25,892 nucleotides of DNA from an uncultured Tessaracoccus sp. Its GTDB lineage: Bacteria; Actinomycetota; Actinomycetes; Propionibacteriales; Propionibacteriaceae. The stretch's first letter is position 1. Each line of letters begins with the position of its first letter. The stretch spans positions 1 through 25,892 of the forward strand of contig NZ_CAMYFI010000031.1 of assembly GCF_947255005.1 (NCBI RefSeq). The letters are read 5' to 3'. Below, piece by piece: positions 15,901-24,211 of this stretch. The notes under the pieces are model-generated. The model was not told the DNA's origin, did not search any database, and was given only the letters and a program-made list of their open reading frames with translations. A program made the position numbers and the translations under genes.

Positions 15901-16470
15901 GCGCAGCTCGTCGTCGGAGATCTTGGTGAGCGTGTTGAGCTCGTGCGAGGTGCGGAACCCGTCGAAGAAATGCACGAACGGCACCCGCGCCTCGAGCGTG
16001 GCGCGGTGCGCGATGGCGGCCATGTCATGCGCCTCCTGCACACTTGCGGAGCTCAGCATGGCGACGCCGGTTTGGCGCACGGCCATGACGTCCTGGTGAT
16101 CACCGAAGATGCTGAGGCCCTGCGTGGCCAGGGAGCGCGCGGCGACGTGGAACACCGTCGACGTGAGCTCGCCCGCGATGCGGTACATGTTCGGGATCAT
16201 CAGCAACAGGCCCTGCGAGGCCGTGAACGTCGTCGAGAGCGCACCGCCCTGGAGGGCGCCGTGCATCGTGCCGGCGGCGCCGCCTTCCGACTGCATCTCG
16301 ATCACCGTCGGGACGGTGCCGTAGACGTTCTTACGGTTGCGCGCCGACCACTCGTCGGCGAGCTCCGCCATGGTTGACGACGGCGTGATGGGGTAGATGG
16401 AGCACAGTTCGCTCAGCCGATAGGCGACGTCGGCCGCCGCCTCATTGCCGTCGATGATTGCCTTGGTCAT
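12907..16470 (-). CDS. nifJ: Pyruvate:ferredoxin (flavodoxin) oxidoreductase
   Basis: An 1187-residue single-chain PFOR, full length for the family. It converts pyruvate and CoA to acetyl-CoA and CO2, reducing ferredoxin or flavodoxin. The N-terminus (IDGNEAAADVAYRLSELCSIYPITPSSTMAE) is the pyruvate-binding domain I. Two ferredoxin-type cluster motifs follow (CIQCGNCAFVCP near 689 and CTGCGLCVEACP near 743), then CSGCGETPY near 817, the proximal cluster and TPP domain with ATGCSSIYGGNLPTTPW, and the TPP/Mg motif GGDGWAYDIG near 970 with YSNTGGQASKSTP. All expected cysteines appear present. ATG 16470 overlaps the upstream stop by one base (TGATG), and the stop overlaps the next ATG. It indicates anaerobic pyruvate metabolism; oxygen-tolerant PFORs also exist. 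Confidence 0.96.
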   Translation of the reverse strand: MTKAIIDGNEAAADVAYRLSELCSIYPITPSSTMAELADEWSARNRKNVYGTVPTVIEMQSEGGAAGTMHGALQGGALSTTFTASQGLLLMIPNMYRIAGELTSTVFHVAARSLATQGLSIFGDHQDVMAVRQTGVAMLSSASVQEAHDMAAIAHRATLEARVPFVHFFDGFRTSHELNTLTKISDDELRAFVPNELVLEHRKRALSPAHPFIRGTAQNPDTYFQSRETANPFYNAVPGIVQATMDELAGVTGRQYHLVEYHGADDAERVVVVMGSGYETLLPVVDHLNANGEKVGVVFVRLYRPFPVEQLLDAIPATVRKVAVLDRTKEPGAAGEPLFLDVSSALAESVAGGQREVLPRIIGGRYGLSSKEFTPAMAKACFDELAKDEPKPRFTVGINDDVTHLSLEYDSSFDLSDPDTLAAVFYGMGSDGTVGANKNTIKILGHRDNTFAQGYFVYDSKKSGSRTVSHLRFGPNPIQAPYLVGQAGFIGCHHWSILERVDVLQFAKPGATFLINSPHGDATWDHLPEPVQERIKELGLKVYAIDAGTVARSVGLGSRTNTILQTCFFAISGVLPRDEAIKAIKDSITKTYMRKSAEIVRKNHVAVDASLEHMFEVTPGDASGHSMLAPVPDDAPEFVRTVTAEMLADRGERLPVSALPVDGSYPSGTTKYEKRNISDIIAVWDNEACIQCGNCAFVCPHAVLRAKSYPSEAAEGAPDGFLTAPLNAAGLPDTNYTLQVYAEDCTGCGLCVEACPVKPIDQPHRRAINLEPKLDRTAEREAVKFFEQIPMNARERVDFGTVRGTQFLEPLFEFSGACSGCGETPYLKLMTQLFGDRLMVANATGCSSIYGGNLPTTPWAKNAHGRGPAWSNSLFEDNAEFGLGMRLAADVHANLARTRLEELRPEIGDDELVDAILANEQLDSSDLVAQRERVERLMDILVDLDGPEARDLLSVADHLLRRSVWIVGGDGWAYDIGSGGLDHVLASGRNINVLVLDTEVYSNTGGQASKSTPLGAIAKFASGGKTTYKKDLALQATAYGTVYVARVALGADPQQTLKAFREAEAYDGPSLIIAYSHCIAHGYDLRNGLDQQYKAVNSGHWPLMRYNPVIRDQGGNPFLLDSPRPRVTLEDYQSREIRFKALKVARPEEAERLLELAQAHVDRRWREYEQLAEAQSEDFAEDTRERS

Positions 16471-18107
16471 CAGTTGCTACCTTCCGGGATCATCTCGATC
16501 GCGTGCACGGGGCACTGTTCGTAACAGGTGGCGCATCCGGTGCATCGCTCGTAGTCAAAGCGGTATCGGTTGCCTGGTCCGAGCTTGATCACCGCATCTT
16601 CAGGGCAGGCTCCATAGCAGCCGTCGCACTCGAAACAGTTGCCGCAGCTCAAGCAGCGCTGAGCCTCGAACCGGGCTTCCTCCGCGGTCAGCGACTGCAC
16701 CACTTCCTGGAAATCCGCGACGCGCTCGGCGGCGTCGGCTTCTTGCTGGGCGCGACGCTCGTGCCCGCCGAAGTACCACAGGTTCATGGAATCGAGGTGG
16801 ACTATGGGGTGCTTGGGCGCCGGGTCGTGCACCTCCATGTTGAGCCAGGCGTCGATGCGCTTGGCGGCGCGCTTGCCGTGGCCGGTGCCGATGGTGACGG
16901 TGCGGTCGGAGGGCACCATGTCGCCGCCAGCGAAAATGCCGGGCACGGCGGTCATGAGCGTGTCCGGGTCGACGTCGACGACATCGTCGTGGAAGGCCAT
17001 GCCGGGAATGTCGTGCAGGAACGCGGTGTCGGCGCGCTGGCCGAGCGCGAGGATCACGGTGTCGGCTTCCAACGTCTCGTACTTACCAGTACCGACGGCC
17101 TTACCGTTCTCGTCGAGTTCCATGATCTCGACGGTGACAGCCTCAGAGCCCATCTCCTTGATGGTGCGCAGCCAGTTCATCTTGACGCCCTCGCGTTCGG
17201 CGTCCAGGCGCTCCTCTTCGTGCGCCGGCATCTGCTCCTGGGTGCGCCGGTACACGACGACGGACTCCTCCGCGCCGAGGCGACGAGCGACGCGGGCGGC
17301 GTCCATGGCGGTGTTGCCGCCGCCGTAGATGGCCACGCGACGGCCGATCACCGGGCGCTCGCCCGAGGCCACGTCGCGCAGGAAGCTGACGGCGTCGACC
17401 ATCTTGGAGGCATCCATGCTCGGAATGTCGACGCGCTTGGAGATGTGGGCGCCGACGGCGACGAAGACAGCGTCGAAGTTGCCCTCCTTCTGCGTGGCGA
17501 GGAGGTCTTTCACCGGGCTGTTTTGGTGAATGGTGACGCCGAACTTGATGAGGCGGTCGAGCTCCGCGTCGAGCACGTCGCGCGGCAAGCGGTACTCGGG
17601 AATGCCGTAGCGCATCATGCCGCCGGGCTTGTCGCCGGCGTCGAAAATCTCGACCTCGTGGCCCAGCCGGGTGAGGTGGTACGCGGCAGAGAGCCCCGAC
17701 GGCCCGGAGCCCACCACCATGACGCGACGCCCAGAGCGGCGGGTCGGCGTCGGGAATTCCCAACCCTCAGCGATGGCGAGATCGCCGAGGTGGCGTTCGA
17801 CGGAGCGGATGGAGACGGCAGTGTCGAGGTCGCCGCGGTTACAGGACACCTCGCAGGGGTGGTAGCAGACGCGGCCGTGGATGGCGGGGAACGGGTTGTC
17901 CTGGACGAGCTGTTGCCAGGCTTCCTTCACCTTGCCCGCCTTCACGAGCTGCAGGTATTCCTGAATGTTCTCCCCCGCCGGGCATGCGGCGTTGCACGGT
18001 GGCAGCAAGTCTTGGTAGACCGGTCGGCGGTCTCGCACCGGCCCAACCCGTCCTCGCGACGATGCAAGATCGGGAAGGATCGTCATGTCCTTACGGCGGT
18101 TCTCCAT
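16470..18107 (-). CDS. GltD-like NAD(P)H-dependent flavoprotein with C-terminal ferredoxin domain
   Basis: A 545-residue protein of the glutamate-synthase small-subunit family. The N-terminal cluster domain carries CNAACPAGENIQ (38-49) and CYHPCEVSCNRG (about 81-92). An FAD-binding motif VVGSGPSGLSAAYHL lies near 132, and a nucleotide motif GGGNTAMDAARVARRLGA near 265. The C-terminal cysteine-rich region has CLSCGNCFECDGCYGACP and CTGCATCYEQCPVHAI, so it holds two extra 4Fe-4S clusters. Next to PFOR and without a gltB gene, it probably acts as ferredoxin:NAD(P)H oxidoreductase, moving PFOR electrons to NADP(H), rather than in glutamate synthesis (inference). ATG 18107 follows AGGAGG by about 5 nt. 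It is the first gene of the three-gene operon. Confidence 0.9.
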   Translation of the reverse strand: MENRRKDMTILPDLASSRGRVGPVRDRRPVYQDLLPPCNAACPAGENIQEYLQLVKAGKVKEAWQQLVQDNPFPAIHGRVCYHPCEVSCNRGDLDTAVSIRSVERHLGDLAIAEGWEFPTPTRRSGRRVMVVGSGPSGLSAAYHLTRLGHEVEIFDAGDKPGGMMRYGIPEYRLPRDVLDAELDRLIKFGVTIHQNSPVKDLLATQKEGNFDAVFVAVGAHISKRVDIPSMDASKMVDAVSFLRDVASGERPVIGRRVAIYGGGNTAMDAARVARRLGAEESVVVYRRTQEQMPAHEEERLDAEREGVKMNWLRTIKEMGSEAVTVEIMELDENGKAVGTGKYETLEADTVILALGQRADTAFLHDIPGMAFHDDVVDVDPDTLMTAVPGIFAGGDMVPSDRTVTIGTGHGKRAAKRIDAWLNMEVHDPAPKHPIVHLDSMNLWYFGGHERRAQQEADAAERVADFQEVVQSLTAEEARFEAQRCLSCGNCFECDGCYGACPEDAVIKLGPGNRYRFDYERCTGCATCYEQCPVHAIEMIPEGSN

Positions 18108-18137
18108 CAGTGCCTCCTACGACGCCATGTAGCAGCC

Positions 18138-18143
18138 ACTGTA
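18138..18143 (-). promoter_or_regulatory. Possible -10 element of the PFOR operon
   Basis: On the minus strand TACAGT lies about 31 nt before ATG 18107. No convincing -35 box is seen at the right distance; the large palindrome at 18190-18227 lies upstream of it. Confidence 0.3.
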
Positions 18144-18189
18144 GACCCTCGACCCGCCTATGAACGAAGCGACCACCATTTTCTGACAG

Positions 18190-18227
18190 TGTGAAATTTG
18201 TTGCGGTTTTCCGCACCAAATTACACA
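18190..18227. promoter_or_regulatory. Large palindrome upstream of the PFOR operon
   Basis: A near-symmetric 38-bp element: TGTGAAATTTG, T, TGCGG, TTTT, CCGCA, C, CAAATTACACA. The outer 11-bp arms differ at one position, and the inner 5-bp arms pair exactly. It lies 83 bp before the GltD-like start codon and after the aldolase terminator. Position fits an operator or attenuator of the PFOR operon. The TGTGAAAT half resembles Rex half-sites (TTGTGAA), but the second half does not complete a Rex box, so identity is open. Confidence 0.55.
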
Positions 18228-18292
18228 GTACGTGGGGTGTCGTTCCCCCGCGCAGCGACGGTGACCGGCACCGCAGCGACGAAGCACCAAAC

Positions 18293-18323
18293 CGGGGCAC
18301 CCTCTCGAGGAGAGGATGCCCCG
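18293..18323 (-). terminator. Hairpin terminator after fba
   Basis: CGGGGCACCCTCT and AGAGGATGCCCCG pair over 12 of 13 positions around loop CGAGG, beginning 22 bp past the aldolase stop codon. The stem is strong but no U-tract follows, as is common in high-GC actinomycetes. Confidence 0.65.
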
Positions 18324-18344
18324 TCGGGTGGAGGGAGAGTTACG

Positions 18345-19367
<1,023 letters not shown>

Positions 19368-19446
19368 GGGGGCCTCTTTTCCTAGAACTAGCCGACTGTG
19401 TCATCCCCCAGCTTATCGCCCGGCGAAAGGCAGCGACAGGGTGGGC

Positions 19447-19983
19447 TCACGCAGTACGTTCGAGTTTGGCTGCGTCGAGGTGGTGCTCGCCGAGCGAGCA
19501 GGCGGTAATCATTGAATCCAGCACCGCCGGGCTCGCGTCGAGGAAACTGAGCGGCACTTCCACCGCGCGCTGGCCGTCGGCGTCGACGGCGATCCTGGGC
19601 CCCGCACCTCCCGAGCCTCCAACGACGGGGAGACGCTCAATCTTGGACCACGGCACCGCCACTCGTTTCGGCCACACGAAGGACAACCCCTCCGGGTCGA
19701 TGTGGAAGGCGACGCCGTCGGGGATGCGCGTCAGGTCTTTCTTCGCGTTGCTGAGGCTGACGAGGCTCACCACGAGCCAAAACACGGAGCTGCCCACCCA
19801 CAGCACGGCGCCGAGGACGATCCAGGGCGTCGGCCAGTCGGGGCGGAACCAGATCAGGATCACCGCGAGAATCACCGTCGAGATGGCGAACGTCAGCCAG
19901 CGCCACCGCAACGTGCGGCGTTGGCGCGCCACCCGCGACGACGTGGGGATCGGCGTGAGGTGCACCGAAAACCGTTCCTGCAT
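19447..19983 (-). CDS. Membrane protein of unknown function (two TM, PH-like C-terminus)
   Basis: A 178-residue protein. Residues about 28-47 (LTFAISTVILAVILIWF) and 53-75 (IVLGAVLWVGSSVFWLVVSLVSL) are membrane helices. The C-terminal 100 residues form a soluble domain with GVAFHIDPEGLSFVWPKRVAVPWSKIERLPVV, a pattern seen in small PH-like membrane proteins of actinobacteria (inference). ATG 19983 is preferred over an upstream in-frame ATG at 20028, which would add a proline/arginine-rich, poorly conserved-looking segment; no strong ribosome site is visible. It lies between fba and the trmH-like gene on the same strand. Confidence 0.7.
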   Translation of the reverse strand: MQERFSVHLTPIPTSSRVARQRRTLRWRWLTFAISTVILAVILIWFRPDWPTPWIVLGAVLWVGSSVFWLVVSLVSLSNAKKDLTRIPDGVAFHIDPEGLSFVWPKRVAVPWSKIERLPVVGGSGGAGPRIAVDADGQRAVEVPLSFLDASPAVLDSMITACSLGEHHLDAAKLERTA

Positions 19984-20064
19984 GGGATTCACTCTAGTGC
20001 GACGAGGGCCTACGGGTGGGCCGACCACCGGCCCCCTTCTTCGCCGGTGCTCCTCGCTACCGGC

Positions 20065-20688
20065 TCATTCGTGGTGCAGGCGCCAGTGATACATGGCGAT
20101 GGCGGCCGCGGCGCCGGCGTTCATGCTGCGCGTCGAGCCATACTGGGTGATCGCAACGAGCTTCTCGCAGCCGGCCACCATCTGATCGGTGAGCCCAGGG
20201 CCTTCGGAACCGAAAATCAGGCAGGTGTGCGTGGGCAACACGGTGGTCTCCAGCGGCACGGAGCCGGGCAGGTTGTCGACGCCCACCGGCGTGAGACCCG
20301 CGTCGCGGAGGAACGCGAAGAGGGCGGCCTCGTCTGGGTGGTGGTGGACGTGGAGGTAGCGGTCGGTGACCATCGCGCCGCGGCGGTTCCACCGTCGCTT
20401 CCCGACGATGTGCACGCCCGCGACGTTGAAGGCGTTAGCGGTGCGCACCATGGAGCCAATGTTGAAATCGTGTTCCCAGTTTTGGATGGCGACGTGCAGC
20501 GGTGCGCGATGGCGGTCGAGCTCTGCGACGATGGCCTCCACGCTCCAGTAACGGAACTCGTCGAGCACATTGCGACGGTCGCCCTCGGCGAGGAGGGTGG
20601 CGTCGAGGCGGGGGTCGTCGGGCCAGGGCTTAGGATGCGGGCCGACGCCGACGCTCGGCGCCGTGGGGTCATCGTCGGGGGTAGTCAC
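20065..20688 (-). CDS. TrmH/SpoU-family RNA 2'-O-methyltransferase
   Basis: A 207-residue SPOUT-fold enzyme using S-adenosylmethionine. The three family motifs are present: NIGSMVRTANAFNV (motif 1, with the catalytic Arg), CLIFGSEGPGL (motif 2) and STRSMNAGAAAAIAMYHW (motif 3). tRNA or rRNA ribose methylation is expected; the exact target cannot be read from sequence. I take GTG 20688 as the start; a longer frame to 20784 would run over the start of the divergent pdxK gene with an atypical Ala/Pro-rich leader. The N-terminal 45 residues are proline-rich and probably disordered. Confidence 0.88.
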   Translation of the reverse strand: MTTPDDDPTAPSVGVGPHPKPWPDDPRLDATLLAEGDRRNVLDEFRYWSVEAIVAELDRHRAPLHVAIQNWEHDFNIGSMVRTANAFNVAGVHIVGKRRWNRRGAMVTDRYLHVHHHPDEAALFAFLRDAGLTPVGVDNLPGSVPLETTVLPTHTCLIFGSEGPGLTDQMVAGCEKLVAITQYGSTRSMNAGAAAAIAMYHWRLHHE

Positions 20689-20782
20689 GGGCTCAGCATA
20701 CGGTGGCGGCGCCGGGTGGACGAAGAAGCGCAGTGTGCGGCGGGAGGCACAGGGTGCGGCAGATGGCAGTAGGGTTTTCCGC

Positions 20783-21598
20783 ATGGTGAATTACGCGTTT
20801 ACGATTGCGGGCTCCGAGGCGACGGGTGGCGCGGGAGCTCAGACCGACATCAAGACGTTCCACGAGCTGGGTACGTTCGCCGTTGCTGCGCTCACGTGCA
20901 TCGTGTCGTTCGATCCGAAGAACAACTGGGGGCACCGCTTCGTGCCGGTGGATCCGCAGGTGATCCGCGACCAAATTGAGGCCATCACCGCCGTGCATCC
21001 TGTCGACACGGTGAAGATCGGCATGCTCGGCGCGCCGGACACCATCGACGCCGTGGCCGACGAGCTCGGCAAGCGCGAATGGCGCAACGTCGTGGTAGAC
21101 CCGGTGCTGATCTGCAAGGAAGACACCGTCACCGCCGCGAAAGCCACCGACGACCTGCTGCGCGAGCGCATCCTCCCCCACGCCACCGTGCTCACCCCGA
21201 ACGCCGTGGAGGCGGAGATTTTGTCGGGCATCAAGGTGACGGATCTGGCCTCCCTTAAAGAGGCCGCGAAGGCCATCCAGGAGGGCGGCGTGCCGTACGT
21301 CGTCGCGAAGGGTGGCGCGCTGCTGCCCGGCGACGACGCCGTCGATGTGCTGTACGACGGGGAGACGTTCACCGAGTACCGTGCCCCGAAGATCGGTGAA
21401 CGCTACGTCACCGGCGCGGGCTGCACCCTGGCGGCGGCAATCACGGCTGAGCTCGCCAAGGGCGCAGCGGTGCCCGACGCCATGCAGACGGCCAAGGAGT
21501 TCGTGACGTTCGCGATTCAGCACCGCGTCCAGCCGCCGACACCGTTCGACGAGGTGCGCCAGCTGGGTTACCAGGAGTTCAAGCGCTCGGCTGGGTAG
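20783..21598 (+). CDS. pdxK: Pyridoxine/pyridoxal kinase (ThiD-like PdxK)
   Basis: A 271-residue ribokinase-fold protein resembling Bacillus subtilis PdxK more than classical ThiD: FTIAGSEATGGAGAQTDIKTFHELG, VSFDPKNNWGH, VDTVKIGML, VVVDPVLICK, LTPNAVEAEILSG, VVAKGG, VDVLYDGETF and the anion hole/catalytic motif VTGAGCTLAAAITAELAKG. It phosphorylates pyridoxine/pyridoxal and perhaps HMP with ATP. The substrate loop has GSEATG where most have GSDSSG. ATG 20783 fits the family N-terminus. It diverges from the methyltransferase gene, so both probably share the roughly 95-bp region 20689-20782. Confidence 0.88.
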   Translation: MVNYAFTIAGSEATGGAGAQTDIKTFHELGTFAVAALTCIVSFDPKNNWGHRFVPVDPQVIRDQIEAITAVHPVDTVKIGMLGAPDTIDAVADELGKREWRNVVVDPVLICKEDTVTAAKATDDLLRERILPHATVLTPNAVEAEILSGIKVTDLASLKEAAKAIQEGGVPYVVAKGGALLPGDDAVDVLYDGETFTEYRAPKIGERYVTGAGCTLAAAITAELAKGAAVPDAMQTAKEFVTFAIQHRVQPPTPFDEVRQLGYQEFKRSAG

Positions 21599-21610
21599 TG
21601 GCAGGCTGAC

Positions 21611-21786
21611 CACCTCGATGATTGAGCAGCCACGCCCCCGTCACCTCGATGATTGAGCAGCACCCGCAGGGTGCGTATCGAAATCATCCCCCGGGGTTTC
21701 GATACGCGGGCTATGCCCGCTACTCAACCACCGGGCGGGGCGCCCCCGACCGTCGAGTAGGCCCGAAGGGCCGTATCGAGGCGCAG
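21611..21786. repeat. REP/BIME-like intergenic repeat cluster 3
   Basis: Two short direct copies of CACCTCGATGATTGAGCAGC (from about 21611 and 21641) are followed by a unit with hairpin CACCCGCAGGGTG, a mirror unit GGTTTCGATACGCGGGCTATGCCCGCTACTCAACCACCGGG (about 21697-21736) and a forward unit CCGACCGTCGAGTAGGCCCGAAGGGCCGTATCGAG (about 21748-21781). Confidence 0.8.
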
Positions 21787-21793
21787 CACACAT

Positions 21794-21839
21794 AAGGAAT
21801 GAGGGATTCCACCGAAAACGGTGGAATCCCTCATTCCTT
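21794..21839. repeat. Perfect 21-bp palindrome with AAAA loop (second copy)
   Basis: The arms at 21794-21814 and 21819-21839 are exactly complementary and identical to the core of the palindrome at 10060-10109; only the loop (AAAA versus TTTA) and the outermost bases differ. It lies between the converging pdxK and DUF368 genes, 14 bp from the latter's stop, and could serve as a bidirectional terminator. Confidence 0.9.
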
Positions 21840-21853
21840 CTTCGACGATGCCG

Positions 21854-22801
21854 TCACTGCCCATCGGCTGCGGGGGCCTGACGTGACAACGCCCGATCTG
21901 CGACGACGAGCGCCGCGACGATGCCGACACCCACCAGGGCCAGCCCCCCAACGACCACAGCATCGTTGCCCGGCGAGAGCAAGCCACCGTCGGCACTCTG
22001 CCACGGCCACAACGCGCGCAGCGAACCGAGCAGCAAGCCCGACATCGCCACCATCGTCGCGGTGTGGTGATGCTCCAGCAGCCAATGCAGCGCGCGAATA
22101 AACAATGCGAGGCCGGTGAGGGCGCCGAGCCCGAAGACGGCGATGTAGCCGAGGTCGCGGGCGTGGATGGCGTTCATAGTAGGCGCATACAACCCCACCA
22201 CTAGCAGGAAGAACGAGCCCGATACCCCCGGCAGCGCCAGCGCGCACACCGCCACTGCGGCAGCACAGAACACCATCCACTTGGGCGGCTGCTGCACCAC
22301 CGCCCCCGCACCGGATGAAGTGAGAAGAAAGGCCGCGACGGCGACCGCGACGAACACCAGCGCGTACATCCACAGGTGCCCCCTCCGCACGCTGCTGCGG
22401 TCGATCATGAGCAGGGGAACCACCACCGACGCCGCCACCATGCCAATGAATAGGCCGCGGGATAGCGTCGGGGTATTCGTCACGAACGCCGCCATCACCC
22501 CCGCGAGTGAGAGCACCATCGCCGCCATGCCGATGGCCATGGGGATGAGCAGCCACCAGTCCACCCGTTTGCACTCCTCGACGAACCCCTTGCGACGCTC
22601 AGGCCCCACGATGAGCGACTTCACCGCGCTAATGAGGTGGTTGCCGGAAGTGAGCACGCGCTCGTAGACGCCGGTGATGAGCGCGATCGTGCCGCCAGAG
22701 ACTCCCGGGATGAGCTCGGCCAACCCAATGAGACCACCGCGCACGGCGTTGTAGATGATGCCGCCCACCGATGGGCGAGGGAGTTCGTCGGTGTTGCTCA
22801 T
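21854..22801 (-). CDS. DUF368 family membrane protein, putative polyprenyl-phosphate translocase (PopT-like)
   Basis: A 315-residue protein with about eight or nine membrane helices. The DUF368 mark GLIGLAELIPGVSGGTIALI lies in the first helix pair (about 23-42), and its inverted repeat counterpart ALALPGVSGSFFLLVVGLY lies mid-protein. DUF368/PopT proteins were recently shown to recycle undecaprenyl phosphate across the membrane for cell-wall synthesis; applying that here is family inference. ATG 22801 is used because AAAGG lies 5 nt upstream; an ATG seven codons earlier lacks a ribosome site. It is the second gene after lemA on the minus strand, separated by a GC-rich hairpin. Confidence 0.88.
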   Translation of the reverse strand: MSNTDELPRPSVGGIIYNAVRGGLIGLAELIPGVSGGTIALITGVYERVLTSGNHLISAVKSLIVGPERRKGFVEECKRVDWWLLIPMAIGMAAMVLSLAGVMAAFVTNTPTLSRGLFIGMVAASVVVPLLMIDRSSVRRGHLWMYALVFVAVAVAAFLLTSSGAGAVVQQPPKWMVFCAAAVAVCALALPGVSGSFFLLVVGLYAPTMNAIHARDLGYIAVFGLGALTGLALFIRALHWLLEHHHTATMVAMSGLLLGSLRALWPWQSADGGLLSPGNDAVVVGGLALVGVGIVAALVVADRALSRQAPAADGQ

Positions 22802-22826
22802 GGGCGCCTTTCGTCGGAACATGATT

Positions 22827-22854
22827 CCGCCCCGTACCGTGCGGCACGGGGCGG
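22827..22854 (-). terminator. GC-rich hairpin between lemA and DUF368 genes
   Basis: CCGCCCCGT and ACGGGGCGG form a perfect 9-bp stem 20 bp past the lemA stop and 26 bp before the DUF368 start. No U-tract follows, so it may attenuate read-through rather than stop it. Confidence 0.55.
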
Positions 22855-22873
22855 ACGGAAGCTAGGGGCGGTG

Positions 22874-23476
22874 TTATTTGTCGAAGCTCACGCGCGGGGC
22901 CTCGCGTACCGTCGGATCCTGAATCTCGAAGTACGTTGCCTTCTCGAACTTGCCGGCATTGGCGACGATGCTGCTGGGCACCGACTCGATGCGGGTGTTG
23001 TAGTCGCGCACATTTGCGTTGTAGAAGCGACGGCTGTTCGCGATGCGGTCTTCGGTGTCGGCCAACTGGCGCTGGAGCTGCATGAAGTTCTGGTTTGCCT
23101 TGATCTCGGGGTAGGCCTCAACCGTGACCAGCAGGTTGCGCACCTCTTGGCTCAGCTTCGACTCCGCCTGAGCGCGCTCCTCCGACGGCCCGTGGCCCGC
23201 CGCGTTTGCGGCCGCGTACGCCTGGTTGCGGTGCTGGATCACCGACTCCAGCGTGGAACGTTCGTGCGTCGCGTACCCCTTCACCGTCTCGACCAGGTTA
23301 GGGATGAGATCGTAGCGACGGGACAGCTCGACGTCGATCTGCCGCCACGATTCCTGAATGGTATTGCGCCCGCGCACAAGGCTGTTGTGCGTGGAGACCC
23401 ACCAGATGACGACGACGATGGCCAAGATAACGATGAGGGCAAGGATGCCGAGCAGAATTTGGGTAAGGGATTCCAC
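22874..23476 (-). CDS. lemA: LemA family protein
   Basis: A 200-residue protein with a single N-terminal membrane anchor (about 6-27, ILLGILALIVILAIVVVIWW) and a long helical domain. LemA marks are visible: VRGRNTIQESWRQIDVELSRRYDLIPNLVETVKGYA (34-69), EAYPEIKANQNFMQLQRQLADTEDRIANSRRFYN and YNTRIESVPSSIVANAGKFEKATYFE. The start is GTG 23476, with AAGGAG 6 nt upstream. LemA proteins are membrane-anchored helical bundles whose biochemical role is unsettled; some act with membrane proteases. No HtpX gene is nearby. Confidence 0.93.
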   Translation of the reverse strand: MESLTQILLGILALIVILAIVVVIWWVSTHNSLVRGRNTIQESWRQIDVELSRRYDLIPNLVETVKGYATHERSTLESVIQHRNQAYAAANAAGHGPSEERAQAESKLSQEVRNLLVTVEAYPEIKANQNFMQLQRQLADTEDRIANSRRFYNANVRDYNTRIESVPSSIVANAGKFEKATYFEIQDPTVREAPRVSFDK

Positions 23477-23568
23477 GGATCTCTCCTTCAGTGGCTGTAC
23501 GTTTCTAGCGTACCAGCGGGACGGTTCGTCGTTGCTGTGTCGGCGGGTGGTGTTGGTTTCACACTCCC

Positions 23569-23815
23569 CGATCGTCGAGGTGCGGCGCCGGGAGCGCCGG
23601 GCTCGATGATTGAGCCGCGGGTGCAGCCCATGTCGACGGTTGAGCCGGCCCGAAGGGCCGAGTCGAAACCCTGCAACGGATGTGGTTTCGATACGCGGCT
23701 GCGTCGCTACTCAACCACCAGGCGGGGTGTGACCCGGCGCTACTCAACCACCGGCCGCGGTAGAGGGACACTTCCCCCGACCGTCGAGTAGCGGCGAAGC
23801 CGCGTATCGAGACGT
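23569..23815. repeat. REP/BIME-like intergenic repeat cluster 4
   Basis: At least five units are seen: diverged copies at about 23569-23618 and 23632-23670 (the latter with hairpin GGCCCGAAGGGCC), a mirror unit 23681-23719 (GGTTTCGATACGCGGCTGCGTCGCTACTCAACCACC), a half unit 23736-23754 (CGGCGCTACTCAACCACCGG) and a near-consensus forward unit 23777-23814 (GAGTAGCGGCGAAGCCGCGTATCGAG). Confidence 0.85.
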
Positions 23816-23827
23816 ACCGACAGAAAC

Positions 23828-23907
23828 AACTTCACAATCCGTACGCAGATTGACCAAACACCCCTACATCGGGCCCTTCATCTCATCTGCGTACGGATTA
23901 TGAAGTT
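23828..23907. repeat. Hyphenated palindrome B (23-bp arms, 34-nt spacer)
   Basis: Arm 23828-23850 pairs with 23885-23907 at 22 of 23 positions; the one mismatch becomes G-U in a minus-strand transcript. It lies directly after REP cluster 4. Confidence 0.88.
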
Positions 23908-23944
23908 CGACGACGGGTGATCACTTGACAAAACCCATAGATAG

Positions 23945-23982
23945 GGTCGATACGCGGCTTCGCCGCTACTCAATCACCGGGG
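23945..23982. repeat. REP-like mirror unit (cluster 5)
   Basis: GGTCGATACGCGGCTTCGCCGCTACTCAATCACCGGGG is one near-consensus mirror unit lying between palindromes B and C. A further, very degenerate copy may exist at about 24135-24200. Confidence 0.75.
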
Positions 23983-24036
23983 TCTGCAAGCGATGATCGG
24001 GCCGCCGAGGGGGGCAAGTCGAAATCATCCAGCACA

Positions 24037-24121
24037 AAAACTGCAAAACTCGCCAACAGTTGAGAGCCTCACGCTTGGGTGAGCGGGGAGGGCTGCGTCT
24101 GATGGCGAGTTTTGCAGTTTT
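24037..24121. repeat. Hyphenated palindrome C (19-bp arms, 47-nt spacer)
   Basis: AAAACTGCAAAACTCGCCA (24037-24055) is exactly complementary to 24103-24121. The spacer itself can form CTCAC-GCTTGG-GTGAG. The arms are far more AT-rich than the surroundings. It lies 91 bp past the stop of the sortase-like gene. Confidence 0.88.
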
Positions 24122-24211
24122 CTCGGCGGACCCCGCATCTCGATGCACCCGCTCAGCGGGTTCCTCGACGCCCAGAGTCCGTAACCACCGGGCGCGGCTG
24201 GCCCGTGAGGT

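Noticed and set aside
18190..18227. A Rex operator
   Set aside because: Only one half (TGTGAAAT) resembles the Rex consensus; the expected TTCACAA half at the right spacing is missing, so I call only a palindrome.
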